Below are positions 9,637 through 21,451 of a stretch of DNA of 64,000 bases, piece by piece. The stretch comes from Lucifuga dentata. Its lineage: Eukaryota > Chordata > Actinopteri > Ophidiiformes > Bythitidae. Under the pieces are notes generated by a model. That model worked only from the letters and a program-made list of their open reading frames with translations. It did not search any database and was not told the DNA's origin. Every line of letters begins with the position of its first letter. Positions within the stretch are counted from its first letter, which is position 1. Both the position numbers and the translations under genes were made by a program. The stretch is taken from positions 523,084 to 587,083 of the forward strand of contig VXCM01000305.1 of NCBI GenBank assembly GCA_014773175.1, given 5' to 3'.

Positions 9637-12600
9637 AGGACATTAGGTGGCTCAAGTGCCTCTTGTTTTTGAACACAATCAGACTGTCTCATCAGGAAAT
9701 TATTTTTAAAAAATTAGCTAGGCAGTCTTTGTCAGTGTAGCTTGTCACTGGTCTGATGTGTCTGACTGTCTATTGTCTCAGAATTCACATTTACTGTCCA
9801 CACATGGAACAAATTTGTTTCCATGAGAACAATCACACTTTTCTGTATCCACTCTTTTTCTAAAATGTAATGAAGTTAACTACCTTCATCATTCAATGAA
9901 ACTAAGAATCATAATACAAAATGTAGGCCCCAGCCAGCTGCAATAAACTTTTGTATTCATACAATTTTTTTTTCCCTCATGAGTTTTCATTCCTGCTTTT
10001 CACAGATTTAAACACAACAATCAAGCAAATTCTACTAATTTCTCAGCAAAGGTGATGATCTACATGAAGACTGTACAATCTTTCTCTTTTCAAATCAGGC
10101 ACAGATATTCTCTGTATCATATTTTAACCTGCCCCATTATGATATTTATCTAAAATGTCCTGCAACATGTTTGTCTGACAGTCTGCCCAAGGTCGTTTCT
10201 CCTTCATTTGGCACAGTGTCTAATCAGATCATTGTATGAGAAGATGACTCTAGCTGACAGCAAGAAAAGGACAGCTGACAGGGACGTAAAGGTTAAAAGA
10301 CAACAGAGGCAAAAGAATCACAGCAAAGGTGAATGCCAGCATACATGTTTGTCATATTTTACCCAAATTCAAAAATTTCCTACAGAGATACTGTAAATCT
10401 GCCTTCTTTATGCAAGGTAAGGTGTTGACTTGTCTGAGATGTGACAATTAGTTCAATCCACACCTGAAGGTGTTATAATGACCTTAAACAAATGCATCAA
10501 CATTCATATTGCCTATGTCACCTCTTGACCTCTGAAATTAATTCCATAAACTAAGACGAATAAACACTGAATTAGATGTCAGGTTTATCTCTGAAAACTA
10601 CAAATACTTATTTGTAGTTTAGGCATTTAGGACTTCAACTAAGCAATAAATATATTTTACAGTTTGAATTCCTTGCCACTAAAGCAGTGAAACTAAGATA
10701 AAATTACACACACACACACACACACAAAGGAGTTGCTGTGTGATTGACACTATCAGTTGTGTTCCTTACAGTGCAGGTGACATCACACCACCAGAAGAAG
10801 GAGTAGGAATATTTCCCATTCTGGTATGGTTTTAGAATTGTGTGGTCATTGACTTCTTAACCATTCTTTAGAGCTGATGGCTGCAGAGTGGCATGTCAAA
10901 GCACTGGCTAATGAAAGTGGAAGGTCACGTGTGGTACAGTACTTGTTTCTGTAGATCAGCCTTTTCCCTATTTTCACTACATGCCTGTTGAGTATAAACA
11001 GGTGTGACTCTGTCCACTGAACCTGCATCATGAAGCATTCAGCAATCAAGGCTAACCACATTAGCATTATTGTTAGCAGCTGTTGGTCTGCCTTGGTGCT
11101 AGATTTTGAAATAAACGGGATGAAAAAACTACATTATCTTAATTTTTGCCACTTTCAGAGATTGGTTAAAGATTTTAAATTATTTTGCAGAACATAATAT
11201 TTGTTTAAAATGGATCAATACGTTTGAGAATAATCATATTTAGGGTGTTTTAACACTTCAATCATGTGGTATGTAGGAGAAGTTGACTGATGTCTGTGCG
11301 GAAGGGTTTAAAGTCATTAGAATGAGCTGTTTTAGCTTGTCTTTCATGCATATATTCTCATCCTTTATCAGAAATTTTAGTTGTTTGTTAGCCTAATTAA
11401 ATGAGATATGAACACACAAAAATAGTCTGTGTAGTTCTGCAAATGTTAAAATTTAGTTGGTTAATCATACTTATAAAAATGGCTTTTAAGAGGAAAAAGA
11501 CTTCGAAACCAAAAATGTGACATTTCTCAATTAAGTTTTGTTAGTACTTGTGCAAAATGCTGGCCCATTAGACACGTCACAGTCTGAACTTGGCTGCTTC
11601 TCATCCAAAATCCTGCAGCTCCATCACATCAGCAGAGCATACTATTATCAAATGAATAATTAAGCCAAATTAATGATGCATAATATCAGAGTGCTTCACT
11701 GTCCAAGGTTCTTTCTTGTGGAGGTTAAACTCTGAGAATACTGAGTGTGCATGTGCAAAAAAGTCAAAGCATTGATGAGATTTATTAGATAGCCCGGAAA
11801 GGGCTGATCTTAATTATATCTATCAGAGCACTTCAAATAGATTTTTAATTTTTAAACATTTTGCTTGCTTTGCCCAAGCTACTAGTAAAGATACTTATTT
11901 CAGCCAGTGACAGTGGGTGTGTCTCTCCGTGTAGCTGGTTATGGTTTTGCATTGACATGTATACTCTAGTGACCTCATTAGTAGTGCAGATCTAATGATA
12001 TCAGAGAAATTGCCTTGTAGTAGCATTGTAGTAGCACTCTGCCTCTGCATCATCAGCACAGTTAACTTTGGAAATGTCCTTTTAAATTCATGTCTCCGTT
12101 TGTTTTGTGAATCAAGGTCATGTCAATGACAGATTGGACGGTGCTTTTGTGCCTGAATTTAGGCCCTTTATCTGTGAAAATCAGTGCCTTAAGGCTCCAA
12201 ATTGAGAAAACAGCCAGGGTCTCATTTCCAAAACCATCTGAGCATAATAAGTATGAGCTGTCCAATGGCATTTATGTGTTGAACTGCTGGAGTGCAGAGA
12301 TGGAGTGCATGCACCACCAAGGACCCATTATTTCAGACCCCCACGGTTCCAGGGAATTGCAAAGGTGTCTCTCCTCACACCTCAGCACATTTTCATTTGC
12401 TGCATTATCATAAAATGTGTGTTTTAACCCATTTGTACTCAAATATATTTTCCAAGATTTTCATATATGTAAATATCTTTGTAGTTAGGACATGGCTGTA
12501 TAAATATCCATAATAATTGCAATTTTTTTATGATCAACATAACTGGGCATCAGTTTTTGACAGGTAAAATATGCCTTAGTAAAATGCTTAAGAGATTAAT

Positions 12601-14012
12601 ATTATAAAAAGTTAACAGTTTTGAATGAGAAAGTATGCGTAACCTGGTAATTGTTTGCTGTGGAAAAGCTCCAAGCCTCATCTTTTAGTTGCCAGTCTGT
12701 TATGCAGATCTTTCTCTTTGCTTTCCAATGGTTAAACTGCATTATAGAAAACAAGTCAAGAGGCTGATCAAATACAAACACAACTGACATATTATGACAG
12801 TTATCAACAATGCAGTGAACATGAAAATCTACATCTGTTGTATTTTGAACAGAACATGTCCTTGTCTATTATTGTTAAGTCAGTGCTTTGTTTTTTTTTC
12901 TGGTATATTCTACTCTCAGTAAAGTTGATGATAACAACTATAGATGTTATCTTGTATGTTTTTCTTATCCTGTAGAAAAGCTGCACCACCTCCTTGAACA
13001 TCAATTCAGCTTTATATTTTGTTCAACTGTCATTATGAGGCAAAGTGCTCTGTGTGTTACAAAGACATATTGGTATATTCTGATACACACATCATGACAA
13101 AATGAGCACAGTGATGAGCACAGTGTAACAGGCTGCAGCTCCTGTGAGAAGAAATTTATGATCTGTTCCCTTTGGCTGCTGCGGAGCCTTTAACCCCTTC
13201 TTTGTTTATCCCATCATAGTACATGATTCCTGCCTTGCCTTTTCTCACACCAGTGACTTCTTCACGTTACAAATGACAGGCCAGGCCTAAGAGAGGGTAC
13301 TTAACCAACAACTGGCATTTGGCACTGCTTTATCATTAGACACGCATGTCTCTAAAATGCAAGCTCCAAGAAGCAAGAAGCAGAATAATTATATAAACCA
13401 GTTCTGGCTGCTGTTAATTAGTCTCTTCCAACGCTGTGTTGAAATGTCACCATTGCAGGTTGGAAGATGTAACTTCCTGGTGGAGGTTGATGGAGAATCC
13501 CAGCATGCTACTAAGATGCTGTGTAAGTGCTTCTACAAGCCCATATGGTTCCTGCAAACATGTCTGACTCATCATTGTCAACTGTATTGCCCGTGGATGT
13601 TTTGTCTGGTCTCATGTGGCTTTTGATGCTGTAAACCTGTCATTGCAGTGACAGTAAAAACCAGAAAAATGTAAAATTTTGAGGAGAAGCTGCTCAAACT
13701 AGAAGAGATTTGTTTAATGGCATCATATAATCTCTGTTATCTGTGCTGCCACTGTTTCTCTCACCATTTTAACAAAAATGAAATTCTAATCTCCTTAATT
13801 GTCACCATCTTTGTGTGCAATGTTGATCAAAATCAGAAATAATTTGTAAGATGTCCTGGTGCCAAGCAAGTATAATGTATGTTTTGACCTTGACATTGTC
13901 CCCCTAGTGGATATAATATTTAATCCTCCAAATTGAAAAGTACATAACACCATTCTTGTAGCAACTGTGAGAATAAGCGTGTGCATAGTTAAAATCAAGT
14001 GTAATCCTGGCT
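9637..14012. other. Non-coding sequence, no gene seen
   Basis: AT-rich. A (CA)n lies at 10706-10726. The stretch at 11560-11700 is dense in ATTA/TAAT/ATGCATAAT words. Several open frames of 60-97 codons occur (for example near 12120-12413 and 13357-13626) without recognisable domains, splice context or codon consistency. Confidence 0.55.
10706..10726. repeat. (CA)n microsatellite
   Basis: About 10 CA units. Confidence 0.9.
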
Positions 14013-14015
14013 TAA

Positions 14016-14529
14016 GCCTAGTTTATGCTTAATGCAGATGGGATGCAGACGTGGATGTGGACAGCTCTGAAATTGATCGTCTGCGTGTCTGGCATTCATA
14101 GTTCTCGAGATTTCATAACGACGGTGACAACCATGCACTTCAACTCTGGGACTTTGGTTTGTGTTGTAGGACAATGTCCCAACATGAAAATAAACCAAGC
14201 GGAAATACAAGTCGTTTCCAGTTCAGTCATCCACAACAAAACATGGAGGCAGTGAAAAGAGAATTGTTGTTGATTAACAGCAATTGCTGATATTGCTGTT
14301 ACTTTCATTGGCAGCAAGACAAAAAAGGTGCAGATGGTAGAGATTGGTAAGGCCAGTCACCAGTGAAGTCCTATTTACATCACAGAAACACTGTCTGCAT
14401 TATTTCAAAAGTCGAGTGGTGCGCAGTCTTAGGAATAACCCTCTAATGAGGCTTCCATAACTGCAATTACGTCACTTTTTTTTGTGCACAAGTGTTGTAT
14501 CCGTGCCTGTGATCAACATAAACCAGGCC
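14016..14529. mobile_element. MITE-like element, GCCTAGTTTATG ends (PIF/Harbinger-like, tentative)
   Basis: The left end reads GCCTAGTTTATGCTTAATGC. The right end, reverse complemented, reads GGCCTGGTTTATGTTGATC, so the ends form an imperfect inverted repeat of about 13 bp. TAA occurs directly outside both ends (14013-14015 and 14530-14532), consistent with a 3-bp TWA target duplication if one base was lost from the left end. The 514-bp interior is non-coding. GGCCTGGTTTATRC ends are familiar from fish elements. The superfamily call is inference. Confidence 0.6.
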
Positions 14530-14532
14530 TAA

Positions 14533-16272
14533 ATTGCTTCTTATGTCACACAGAATATGCATTTATGTCAAGATCACAAGGTAATTATACAAACTATTTT
14601 ATTGTGATCAAGAAATCTTTATTTTGCAAATAGAACAGGAAATACGTGAGATCATGACATTTCTAAAATCATACTTAACCTTGTCTTTTCTTGCCTTCCA
14701 TATCTCCAAGCACTTTACGTACAGTGCTTTCTCTGAGTAGTCAAATATACTTTAAACATATATAAAACAAACTGTAATATCCCACTGTCATTTTGTGTTC
14801 ATTCATATTAGACATCTGAATGGCAACCTTGAAAAACTTTGCTCTGCCCGCCTGTGTTTGAATGTGAATACAAAGCCTCTTGAGTTGCTGAGCTGGTGTT
14901 ATGATAATGCATGGTACCCTGCTGTGATATACAAAATTAGATTAGACAACAGGAGTGTTTGTAGATTCAGACCTGAGACCATAGATTTAACACATAACAC
15001 ACATCACACACTCTCCTTTCCCGGTAAGAAAATGTTGGGTGGTTGAAGGGTATAGGGGTGGTGTAAGTATTCCTGAAAGATGTGAGTCTTTCTTGTGAGT
15101 CCAAGAAATTCATAAAACACTGTCGTTTTCTTTGACACATACACTCACTCACCCCTCCTTGCGGATCTCCCCTCTAGCTGAGGGAAATATGCCCCTGACA
15201 GTACTGACATCAGCTGTGATTTTGTCAGTCAGTGAAATACGCCGTGCTTAGAACTTTTTGAATGCTAATAACTGAAGGGAGCCATCAACCCTCCTGATAA
15301 CTTGAGAATAACTAGTGAGGTTTGCCAGCTCTTTAACAACTTTAACAAAGGAAATATCCACAGTTTGTTAGGTGAAATACTATTACGGGAGATCTGAATC
15401 TAATTTGTTACTAGACACAGCAAGAGTTACAGAGAAACTTAAGTAGTTCATTATTTTTAGAGGTGCAATGAGTTTCCTCTTTTTAACTCCAAACAGCTGC
15501 ATGCTGATGAAAATTAAAGCAGCAGCCCTCGAGTGCACACATAAATGAGGTTGCTGACATAGGTGTAAGAGGCTGTCTGCTTCACTGAGCAGCAGAGGTG
15601 AATCAACAGATTTGGCTTCTAATCGAAGGCTGAAAAAAGACAGACACATACAGACACACAAACCTGAGAGAGGACATTAGTAATGGGCTCACATTTTCCT
15701 AATCTCCTTTGATGGATTCAGGCCATGATTTTCATTTAGTCCAAAAGAGATAACCAAACTGTCAGCTGTGCTGCTGCTTTGCTTTAATCTCCGCCCGCAG
15801 CCAATAATCACCCTGCAACCCGCAACCCTTGTCAATTGTTAATCTTGTATTGAAGACATTTAGATGCCAGGATGGTATTTTGCATCCTCAGATAATCCAC
15901 AGGGCCACTGAGGACAAGCAAATTGGATTCATTATTAAATTTTTGCATTATTAAAAAGACAAATGAATTGAGTTCTTCAAAGAACTTGGGAAATCAATTT
16001 AAAATAATCCTTAACATGCAGATGTGTATCTACTCTTGTGCAGTTTGAGAAAAATATTAGTTTATATGTCTTTTTTCAGACAACACATACTTGTATCACC
16101 TTTAAGAGAATGTGTTAAAGTGACACATCCTTTTTAAGAGCTTGTTTAGTGTTTTGCTATCTGCATTTTGATAAGAAAAAGTAGTCACCTCTGACTCAGT
16201 ACACACATTTTACATTATATTTTTATTTAATGTTTAAATTAGCATTTTCATTCCCAAAACATTTATTTGTAG

Positions 16273-16274
<2 letters not shown>
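14533..16274. other. Non-coding sequence, no gene seen
   Basis: No gene signal. Bases 15660-15990 are repeat-free, with TAATC, CAATAATCA, TCAATTGTTAAT and ATTATTAAA words. This is a candidate regulatory stretch by composition only. Confidence 0.5.

Positions 16275-16339
<65 letters not shown>
16275..16339. repeat. (AAT)n microsatellite
   Basis: About 65 bp of uninterrupted ATA/AAT trinucleotide repeat. Confidence 0.93.
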
Positions 16340-16340
<1 letters not shown>

Positions 16341-17161
16341 ATTTTGTCCACAGTTAGCTGCAGCACAAGCAATACCATTTAAATGAATCTTGACTCCTCA
16401 GAGAAATATAATCATTATCTATGTTTGTATAGCTCATGCAGCACATTTTACAGCATATTTTACACATACTTTGGCATGTGCTTAAAAATAATCAAACAGA
16501 GCTTGATTGGAAGGTCACTACTGCAAATTCATAGGTGACTATATTAGCAGAGGCCTTCACATTTAAATGAAAAATCTTAAATAACTCCCCATTTGCTATT
16601 TGCCTTCACTGTGATGCATACAACATAGGATATGCCGAGGCATGCTCAAACACGGGGACAGCAAAAAAGCCTGATTAAAGTTTATCTTTCAGGGCTATAA
16701 GTCTTCTGACATTCATTACTGCTTGTCAGATTGTAAATGGCCTTTTGGAGAGATATTATGCAAGCTCACACACATATGTTAAAGGGGATGATTTAGACAT
16801 GCTATCCTACCACACACTAGCCTGTTTGTGTCATTGTCTCTCAATGAGCCATCTGATTGGAGACAACATCTAACAGGGTAGAGCAACATAAAGAATTAAT
16901 ACAAAGACACTATGACTTAGAAAAAAATGTGTTGATAAGCCACACATCAATTCTTTGTGAGATTTATTCATGGGAGGAAATTAAATAATAGCTTTGTAAA
17001 TTGGAGGAACTTCAAAGAATTAAGCACCAATCCCATTTGGCCTCAAACAATTATTTCAGAGAAATTATTACTGAAATCTTGTATTAGGATGAGATTATCA
17101 TTGTGTAGGCCAACCATTAGTGAGTGCAGTTGGAATTTTCAAATGGATCTTACCCAGTGAG
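16340..17161. other. Non-coding sequence, no gene seen
   Basis: AT-rich, largely free of simple repeats. No coding or structural signal apart from proximity to the TTAA-flanked element that follows. Confidence 0.5.
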
Positions 17162-17165
17162 TTAA
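17162..17165. repeat. Left TTAA target site of piggyBac-like MITE
   Basis: TTAA directly before CCCTTAAATGCAT, matched by TTAA at 17837-17840. Confidence 0.75.
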
Positions 17166-17836
17166 CCCTTAAATGCATAGGATGGGTCTTTAATGACCTG
17201 GGAACATATTATGCACCTCAAATTCATTCATTTTTTTCAATTAAGCCCTGAACCCCCTGGTATTCCTCAAACTCTTTGTTTTTAACAGTTTTAAGGTTTC
17301 AAGTTGTCAAAATTGAAGAAAATAATTGTTTTTCTAATGTTTTTCACTTTGTGTATAGGGTTGCTACGGACCCGAGGTATGTAAGAGTGTCACTTTTTTA
17401 TTTTTTTCCTGGTATACAGGCAGGCAGCAGGTAATAGTTGTATTTTCAACTTTGGTCCTGCGGTGGCGCTGTAGTATCACTGATATGATGAACAAATGCT
17501 GAAACTAGGAGGAAGAAGGCTGTTTATGCTGTAAATTATGCTGCTAGCTTACTGCTACAGAAAAACACTGCAGCGCTGTGTAGAGCTTCACTGCAGAGCA
17601 GCACTCACTGTGATGCAACGGTTTTGATGACAGGATCTATAAGTCATTGTAAAAATATAATATGGCAAAAAATGCTTTTATTTTTTTGTGGGTTTGTTAT
17701 CATTGATAAAATGTTCTGAAAAGTTTACAAGCAAAAATATTTCACTTTGTAGCTCAATTTGAATTGCGTAAGTTACGGGTCTCTAACGACCCAACGTATG
17801 TACAAATAGATGGGAAACGATTCATGCATTTAAGGG
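17166..17836. mobile_element. piggyBac-like MITE with TTAA target site
   Basis: The left terminus CCCTTAAATGCAT and right terminus ATGCATTTAAGGG are exact inverse copies, and each is flanked by TTAA, giving a 17-bp shared word TTAACCCTTAAATGCAT. TTAA target duplication with CCC-starting ends is the piggyBac signature. Each end also has a subterminal GGGTC hairpin: GGTC at 17185-17188 with GACC at 17195-17198, and GGGTC at 17777-17781 with GACCC at 17788-17792. A third variant (GGGTTGCTACGGACCC) lies near 17358. The 671-bp interior has no transposase frame, so it would depend on an element elsewhere. Confidence 0.8.
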
Positions 17837-17840
17837 TTAA
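17837..17840. repeat. Right TTAA target site of piggyBac-like MITE
   Basis: TTAA directly after the right terminus, matching 17162-17165. Confidence 0.75.
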
Positions 17841-18301
17841 AGTCACACTTGCAAACTCTACTCCAAACATGTTGTGGATGTAGAAAATATGTCACATTGT
17901 TACCAAAGTCTCTGTAGTGAAAATAAAGTGAAAATAATGATCAGTATAGGATTATTGGTGCCATAATGCAGTTTTCCTCTAATGTTGTGGTTATTGTACT
18001 GTATCTTGGTACCTTCCTAGCATCCATTTGCCTGGGGCCAAGCAAAATTGCTTGGCCCCAGGCAAACCTGGTTGGTTGCCAGATTCATGCCAGACCTGAA
18101 TGACACACCAGAATCAGGATTCTGTGGGCCAAGTGTACTCGGGCCAATTCCATGGGCTGGTCAAAGCTAGCTTGACTTCTACTACCAGGAGCTAATTTTC
18201 AGTCTGCATTGGCTCAAATCTGCTACCCCAACACAGGGTTAATCTGGCATGCACCAGAGCCAGCATTTTTGACAATCAAAGCATTGCATGTTTGATTAAC
18301 A
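17841..18301. other. Non-coding sequence with a palindrome and GGGCCA-rich old repeat
   Basis: Contains the perfect palindrome at 18027-18066. Downstream, 18067-18260 has several GGGCCA/GGCTGG words (GTGGGCCAAGTG, CGGGCCAATTCC, TGGGCTGG), recalling a dispersed fish repeat rich in GGGCCAG. Family and borders not resolved. Confidence 0.45.
18027..18066. repeat. Perfect palindrome, 19-bp arms, 2-base spacer
   Basis: TTTGCCTGGGGCCAAGCAA at 18027-18045 is the exact reverse complement of TTGCTTGGCCCCAGGCAAA at 18048-18066, separated by AA. It is much more GC-rich than its surroundings. Such near-spacerless palindromes are prone to cruciform extrusion. It is probably the core of an old element; no function is shown. 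Confidence 0.85.
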
Positions 18302-18306
18302 GTAGG
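18302..18306. repeat. Left 5-bp target duplication of solo LTR
   Basis: GTAGG directly before TGTGATGAC, repeated at 18816-18820. Confidence 0.75.
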
Positions 18307-18815
18307 TGTGATGACTCTGTCTGATCATTTCCTGTTTTATTTTGTTAACTGGTTCTCCTTGTTGTTCTGTTAGTTTTACTTCCTGTCCTTGTTCTAGTTT
18401 CCCGCCAGTTTTCAGCATCACCTGAGTCCAATCTGCTAATCACTCACCTCTCTACTTATACTACCTACAGTTCCTTTGTTCTCTGCCAGATTGTCTTGTT
18501 CTCCGTGTAGTCAAGCTTTCCAGCATTTTGTTTCAGTATTATCTCTCGTGATTTCTCGTGTGACCTTTGCCTGTTTTTTGACTTGGATTTAAGCCTGTTT
18601 CTCAGTTGGATTTATCTGCTTTTGGGTTTACCTGGACTGTTTGGGCTGTTTCTGGATTTTGCCTTTTGTCTGCCCCTTATCTGCTCTGTCTGCCTTACTG
18701 ACTGCCCACCTGTGTATGACCGGTGAAGCCGTCATTAAACTGTGGATTTTTATACTACACTCTGTGACTTTTTCGTATCCTGCATTTGAGTCTTTTTCTG
18801 GTCTAGGCCGTCACA
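18307..18815 (+). mobile_element. Solo LTR (Ty3/gypsy-like, tentative)
   Basis: This 509-bp unit starts TGTGA and ends TCACA, a TG...CA structure with a 5-bp inverted terminus. It is flanked by the identical 5-mer GTAGG, as expected for LTR retroelement integration. Near the 3' side there is an ATTAAA polyadenylation-like signal (about 18734-18739) and the CT/TG-rich composition typical of an LTR U3/R. No primer-binding site, polypurine tract, coding sequence or second LTR follows, so it is a solo LTR left by LTR-LTR recombination. The orientation is inferred from ATTAAA. The gypsy assignment is from resemblance of the TTCCTG-rich text to fish gypsy LTRs and is not proven. Confidence 0.72.
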
Positions 18816-18820
18816 GTAGG
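18816..18820. repeat. Right 5-bp target duplication of solo LTR
   Basis: GTAGG directly after the terminal TCACA. Confidence 0.75.
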
Positions 18821-19933
18821 CTAGAAGAAAACTATTGACACAGTAGCATTTTGGTATGTGGCTGAGAAATTATTCCATGATTGCATATGTGAGCATGTGA
18901 CTCAGTCTGACTGCTGTGATCAGATTTAGAGTGTTTTGTTTCCCTTTGTGTGGTACTTGTTCATCATTTATTGCTCCTTGAGAAGCAAACTTGAGAAGCA
19001 AACGACAACAAAACGGTGACATCAGCGCAAAACAATGAGGTGTGTATCATACATAAATGTCCTCCTTCTCTGTCATTGCATAAAGTGGTTCATGTAGCAT
19101 TGCACCCAGCAATTACCCCAAATATGTCAGCAAAAAAACTGTTGTGCTGGAACCCACAAATCATATCTGGTCACTTTTCATTGCTGTGAGCAAAGTGACC
19201 CTAATATATTAGATTTCAAAACCAACTTTCTTGCAAAAATTCTGAGCTCAAACCTGGCCAGGCCTCATAGTTTCTGGCTGTGTCAACACAGAAAAAATGT
19301 GAAGTCTGAGTATGGCTGCTCAATAAAATCTGATTGTCCCAAGGAATATAATGTTAAAGTTTATCTAGCTCTCAGGCAGTAGCTCTTTCTCCTAGTTTCT
19401 ATAATGTAATACTTGTGGCAGCGCACACATCGTATTTGGCCTGGGGAAGTGGCTCATGAATGTCTTCTAACAGTGAGCTTTGAACTTATTATGTTGCCTT
19501 GTGTGCTCTTAAACTTCCACACTTTGGAAACAGCATACAATTAGTCTTTTTGACTGCAAAGTGTGAGACTCTGCTGAAGACCCCGAAGCAAGTCAACAAA
19601 ACATACAAACAACAGGTTTGTGCTCTGATTATCATTCCACTGGCCTTATGGGCACAGATTACAACATGCTGATTACAAATGTTTTGGTAAACAGTCGCAG
19701 CCCAAATGTCACAACTGTGGGTACAACATGTTATGAAGACACACACCAAAATATTTGCATATTTCCTGTTTCCTACTTATTTAATGAGACTGCAGGGGAT
19801 ATGAAGATGTGGCCAGTACACCAGAGCATCAGTTTTGGTTTGCTGCAGGGCTGTATGACTTGGAGCAAAACTATGTTATGCAATTTAGTTGTTGAATCAT
19901 GTGTTAACAATATTTTATAAGATAAATCAGACA
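18821..19933. other. Non-coding sequence, no gene seen
   Basis: A 100-codon plus-strand frame (19618-19920) and an 86-codon minus frame overlap here but neither shows a domain, signal peptide or plausible composition. I checked the minus strand here for continuation of the hAT transposase fragment at 20463-20850 and saw none. Confidence 0.5.
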
Positions 19934-20434
19934 TTAAAGGATCATATCAGTGATTGTGCATGTTTGAGCCTAATATATGCAACCCGCATACATGTTTCAT
20001 TACTGATCTAATCTTTCAAAATCAATTCAATGTTTCACCTTTTAACACTTATGCATCATTGTAGAAAGGACAGTCATTTAAATTTCTCGATAAAAGCTGT
20101 CTTCTCCTGGGACTATATTCCCTGGCAGAGAAATACATGGTCTTCTGTGCTGTTCCATGCTGGATCAGTTAAATAAAATTACTTTGGCAAAAAACCTCAT
20201 GGACATGTTATTTATTGTGAGGGATTACGTATCTCAAGCATATTTCAGGTCTTTCCAAGTTGATTTTAATAGCATACTGGAATGAACTGAAACCAATGGC
20301 AGTCTGGAAGGTAAGAAACACAATTGTGTGTAGTAAGGTAGTATATTTTGAGAAGTGGTTGTCAGTAATGTAATGTGTATACGGATTGTATATATTGGGA
20401 TCAAACATGCACGATCATTGGTATGGTCCTCTAA
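19934..20434 (+). mobile_element. MITE family 'TTAAAGG', copy A
   Basis: The left end TTAAAGGATCATATCAGTG and right end (reverse complement) TTAGAGGACCATACCAATG are imperfect inverted repeats. Both continue into a shared GCATGTTTGA(G/T)CC motif and a CCGCATACA/CCGTATACA motif, about 70 bp in all. Interior landmarks shared with copies B and C include CTGGGACTATATTCCCTGG, GGATCAGTTAAATAA and ACTGGAATGAACTGAA. There is no transposase, so it is non-autonomous. The target duplication is not clear; TTAA at the left end hints at a TTAA-targeting group but is not matched at the right. Confidence 0.78.
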
Positions 20435-20462
20435 GCAGTAGGACCTTTTTTGTTTTTTTGTT

Positions 20463-20850
20463 TACCAAGGAGAAATTTTAGTGTCTTTGATCATATTTGT
20501 AGTCTTGTCAGATGTGAAACACATTAGCTGATTTTCCCACAAAAACCTTTTAACTGGCCAAAGCCTCTCACAATCCCTAAGGTATGTTTCCCCACTGTGT
20601 TCTCTGGGGAAGTAGGACATCTCTAAACACTGAGTTTTTAATTCAAAGTCCTAGTTGATAAAGTGAACTGTCAGGCTTATGTGGGGCTTTGCTTGACCAA
20701 AGATCGGTCATGAATGCAAAGAATTCCACTTGATTAAAGTCTGACTGCACCTGTTTCACATTGTCTTCAAGAGAGTTGAGCTCTGCCTTAACAGCACAAC
20801 TGACGTGTGGAAAGTATCCTTGTTGCATTCCTTCTTTAGGTGGTCATCTC
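20463..20850 (-). pseudogene. hAT transposase fragment, frameshifted
   Basis: The minus-strand frame beginning near 20828 contains NQVEFFAFMTDLWSSK, matching the hAT/ZBED-type TTDLWSS block that holds the first catalytic Asp. After a stop at 20643-20645 the adjacent frame continues DFELKTQCLEMSYFPREHSG, the next conserved hAT block (LKxxCLE...FPxxHTGE), then MCFTSDKTTNM, resembling the TDNAxNM block with the second Asp. The order is correct, interrupted by one frameshift. The N-terminal BED finger and the C-terminal dimerisation domain are absent, so it is a dead fragment of about 130 codons. Copy A of the TTAAAGG MITE ends 29 bp beyond its 3' side. Confidence 0.75.
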
Positions 20851-21431
20851 CATATGATACGTTGCACAATACTGTGGTGGTCTCTTTGAAACTTTAGTAC
20901 TGTAACATGATGGACATGCTGTAGAGGTCACATGGTTCCCTACAGTTCCTAGCAACCAACCTTGTTGGAGTGGGTCTGAATTATATTCTGTGTAACTGAA
21001 TTGGGTGATAAATGCTTCGGATATGTGTGCATGTGTTTTATACCCAAGTGGATCTGAATAGACTCCCTACTCTGTTTTTGAGGTGGGATCAACAGTGTAA
21101 ACTGAGGTGCAGGAGAAAATGGAGGTGTTCTTTGCTGACATGAGAAACAACTTGAAAAACCTGGTTAATTGGTGGCGCCTCAAGCTGCTGCCAGTTTTTG
21201 TGTGTTTTGTTTTGTTTTGTTTTCCTCTGTTTGGGTCTGTTCTGATTGGCTACGTTTTGGATGGGGTCTAATTATTCTCAGATCTATTTCCTATCTGAAT
21301 TCATCAAAATTAATTTATACATGTTGGTTTTGGTAGGGCCGTTTCAAATGTTTGGAACCGTGAAGGCTTTTCATGTGTTGCCCAGTTTAGCCACCAAATC
21401 TTTGGCTTCTCTACATGACAGTACAAAAAAA

Positions 21432-21451
21432 AATATATATATATATATATT
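21432..21451. repeat. (AT)n microsatellite
   Basis: About 10 AT units following a run of A. Confidence 0.85.

Noticed and set aside
13357..13626. Possible exon with an 89-codon plus-strand frame
   Set aside because: Cys/Trp-rich tail without domain match and no credible acceptor-donor pair; left as non-coding.
19489..19930. Possible continuation of the hAT transposase on the far side of MITE copy A
   Set aside because: The minus-strand translation shows none of the later hAT blocks.
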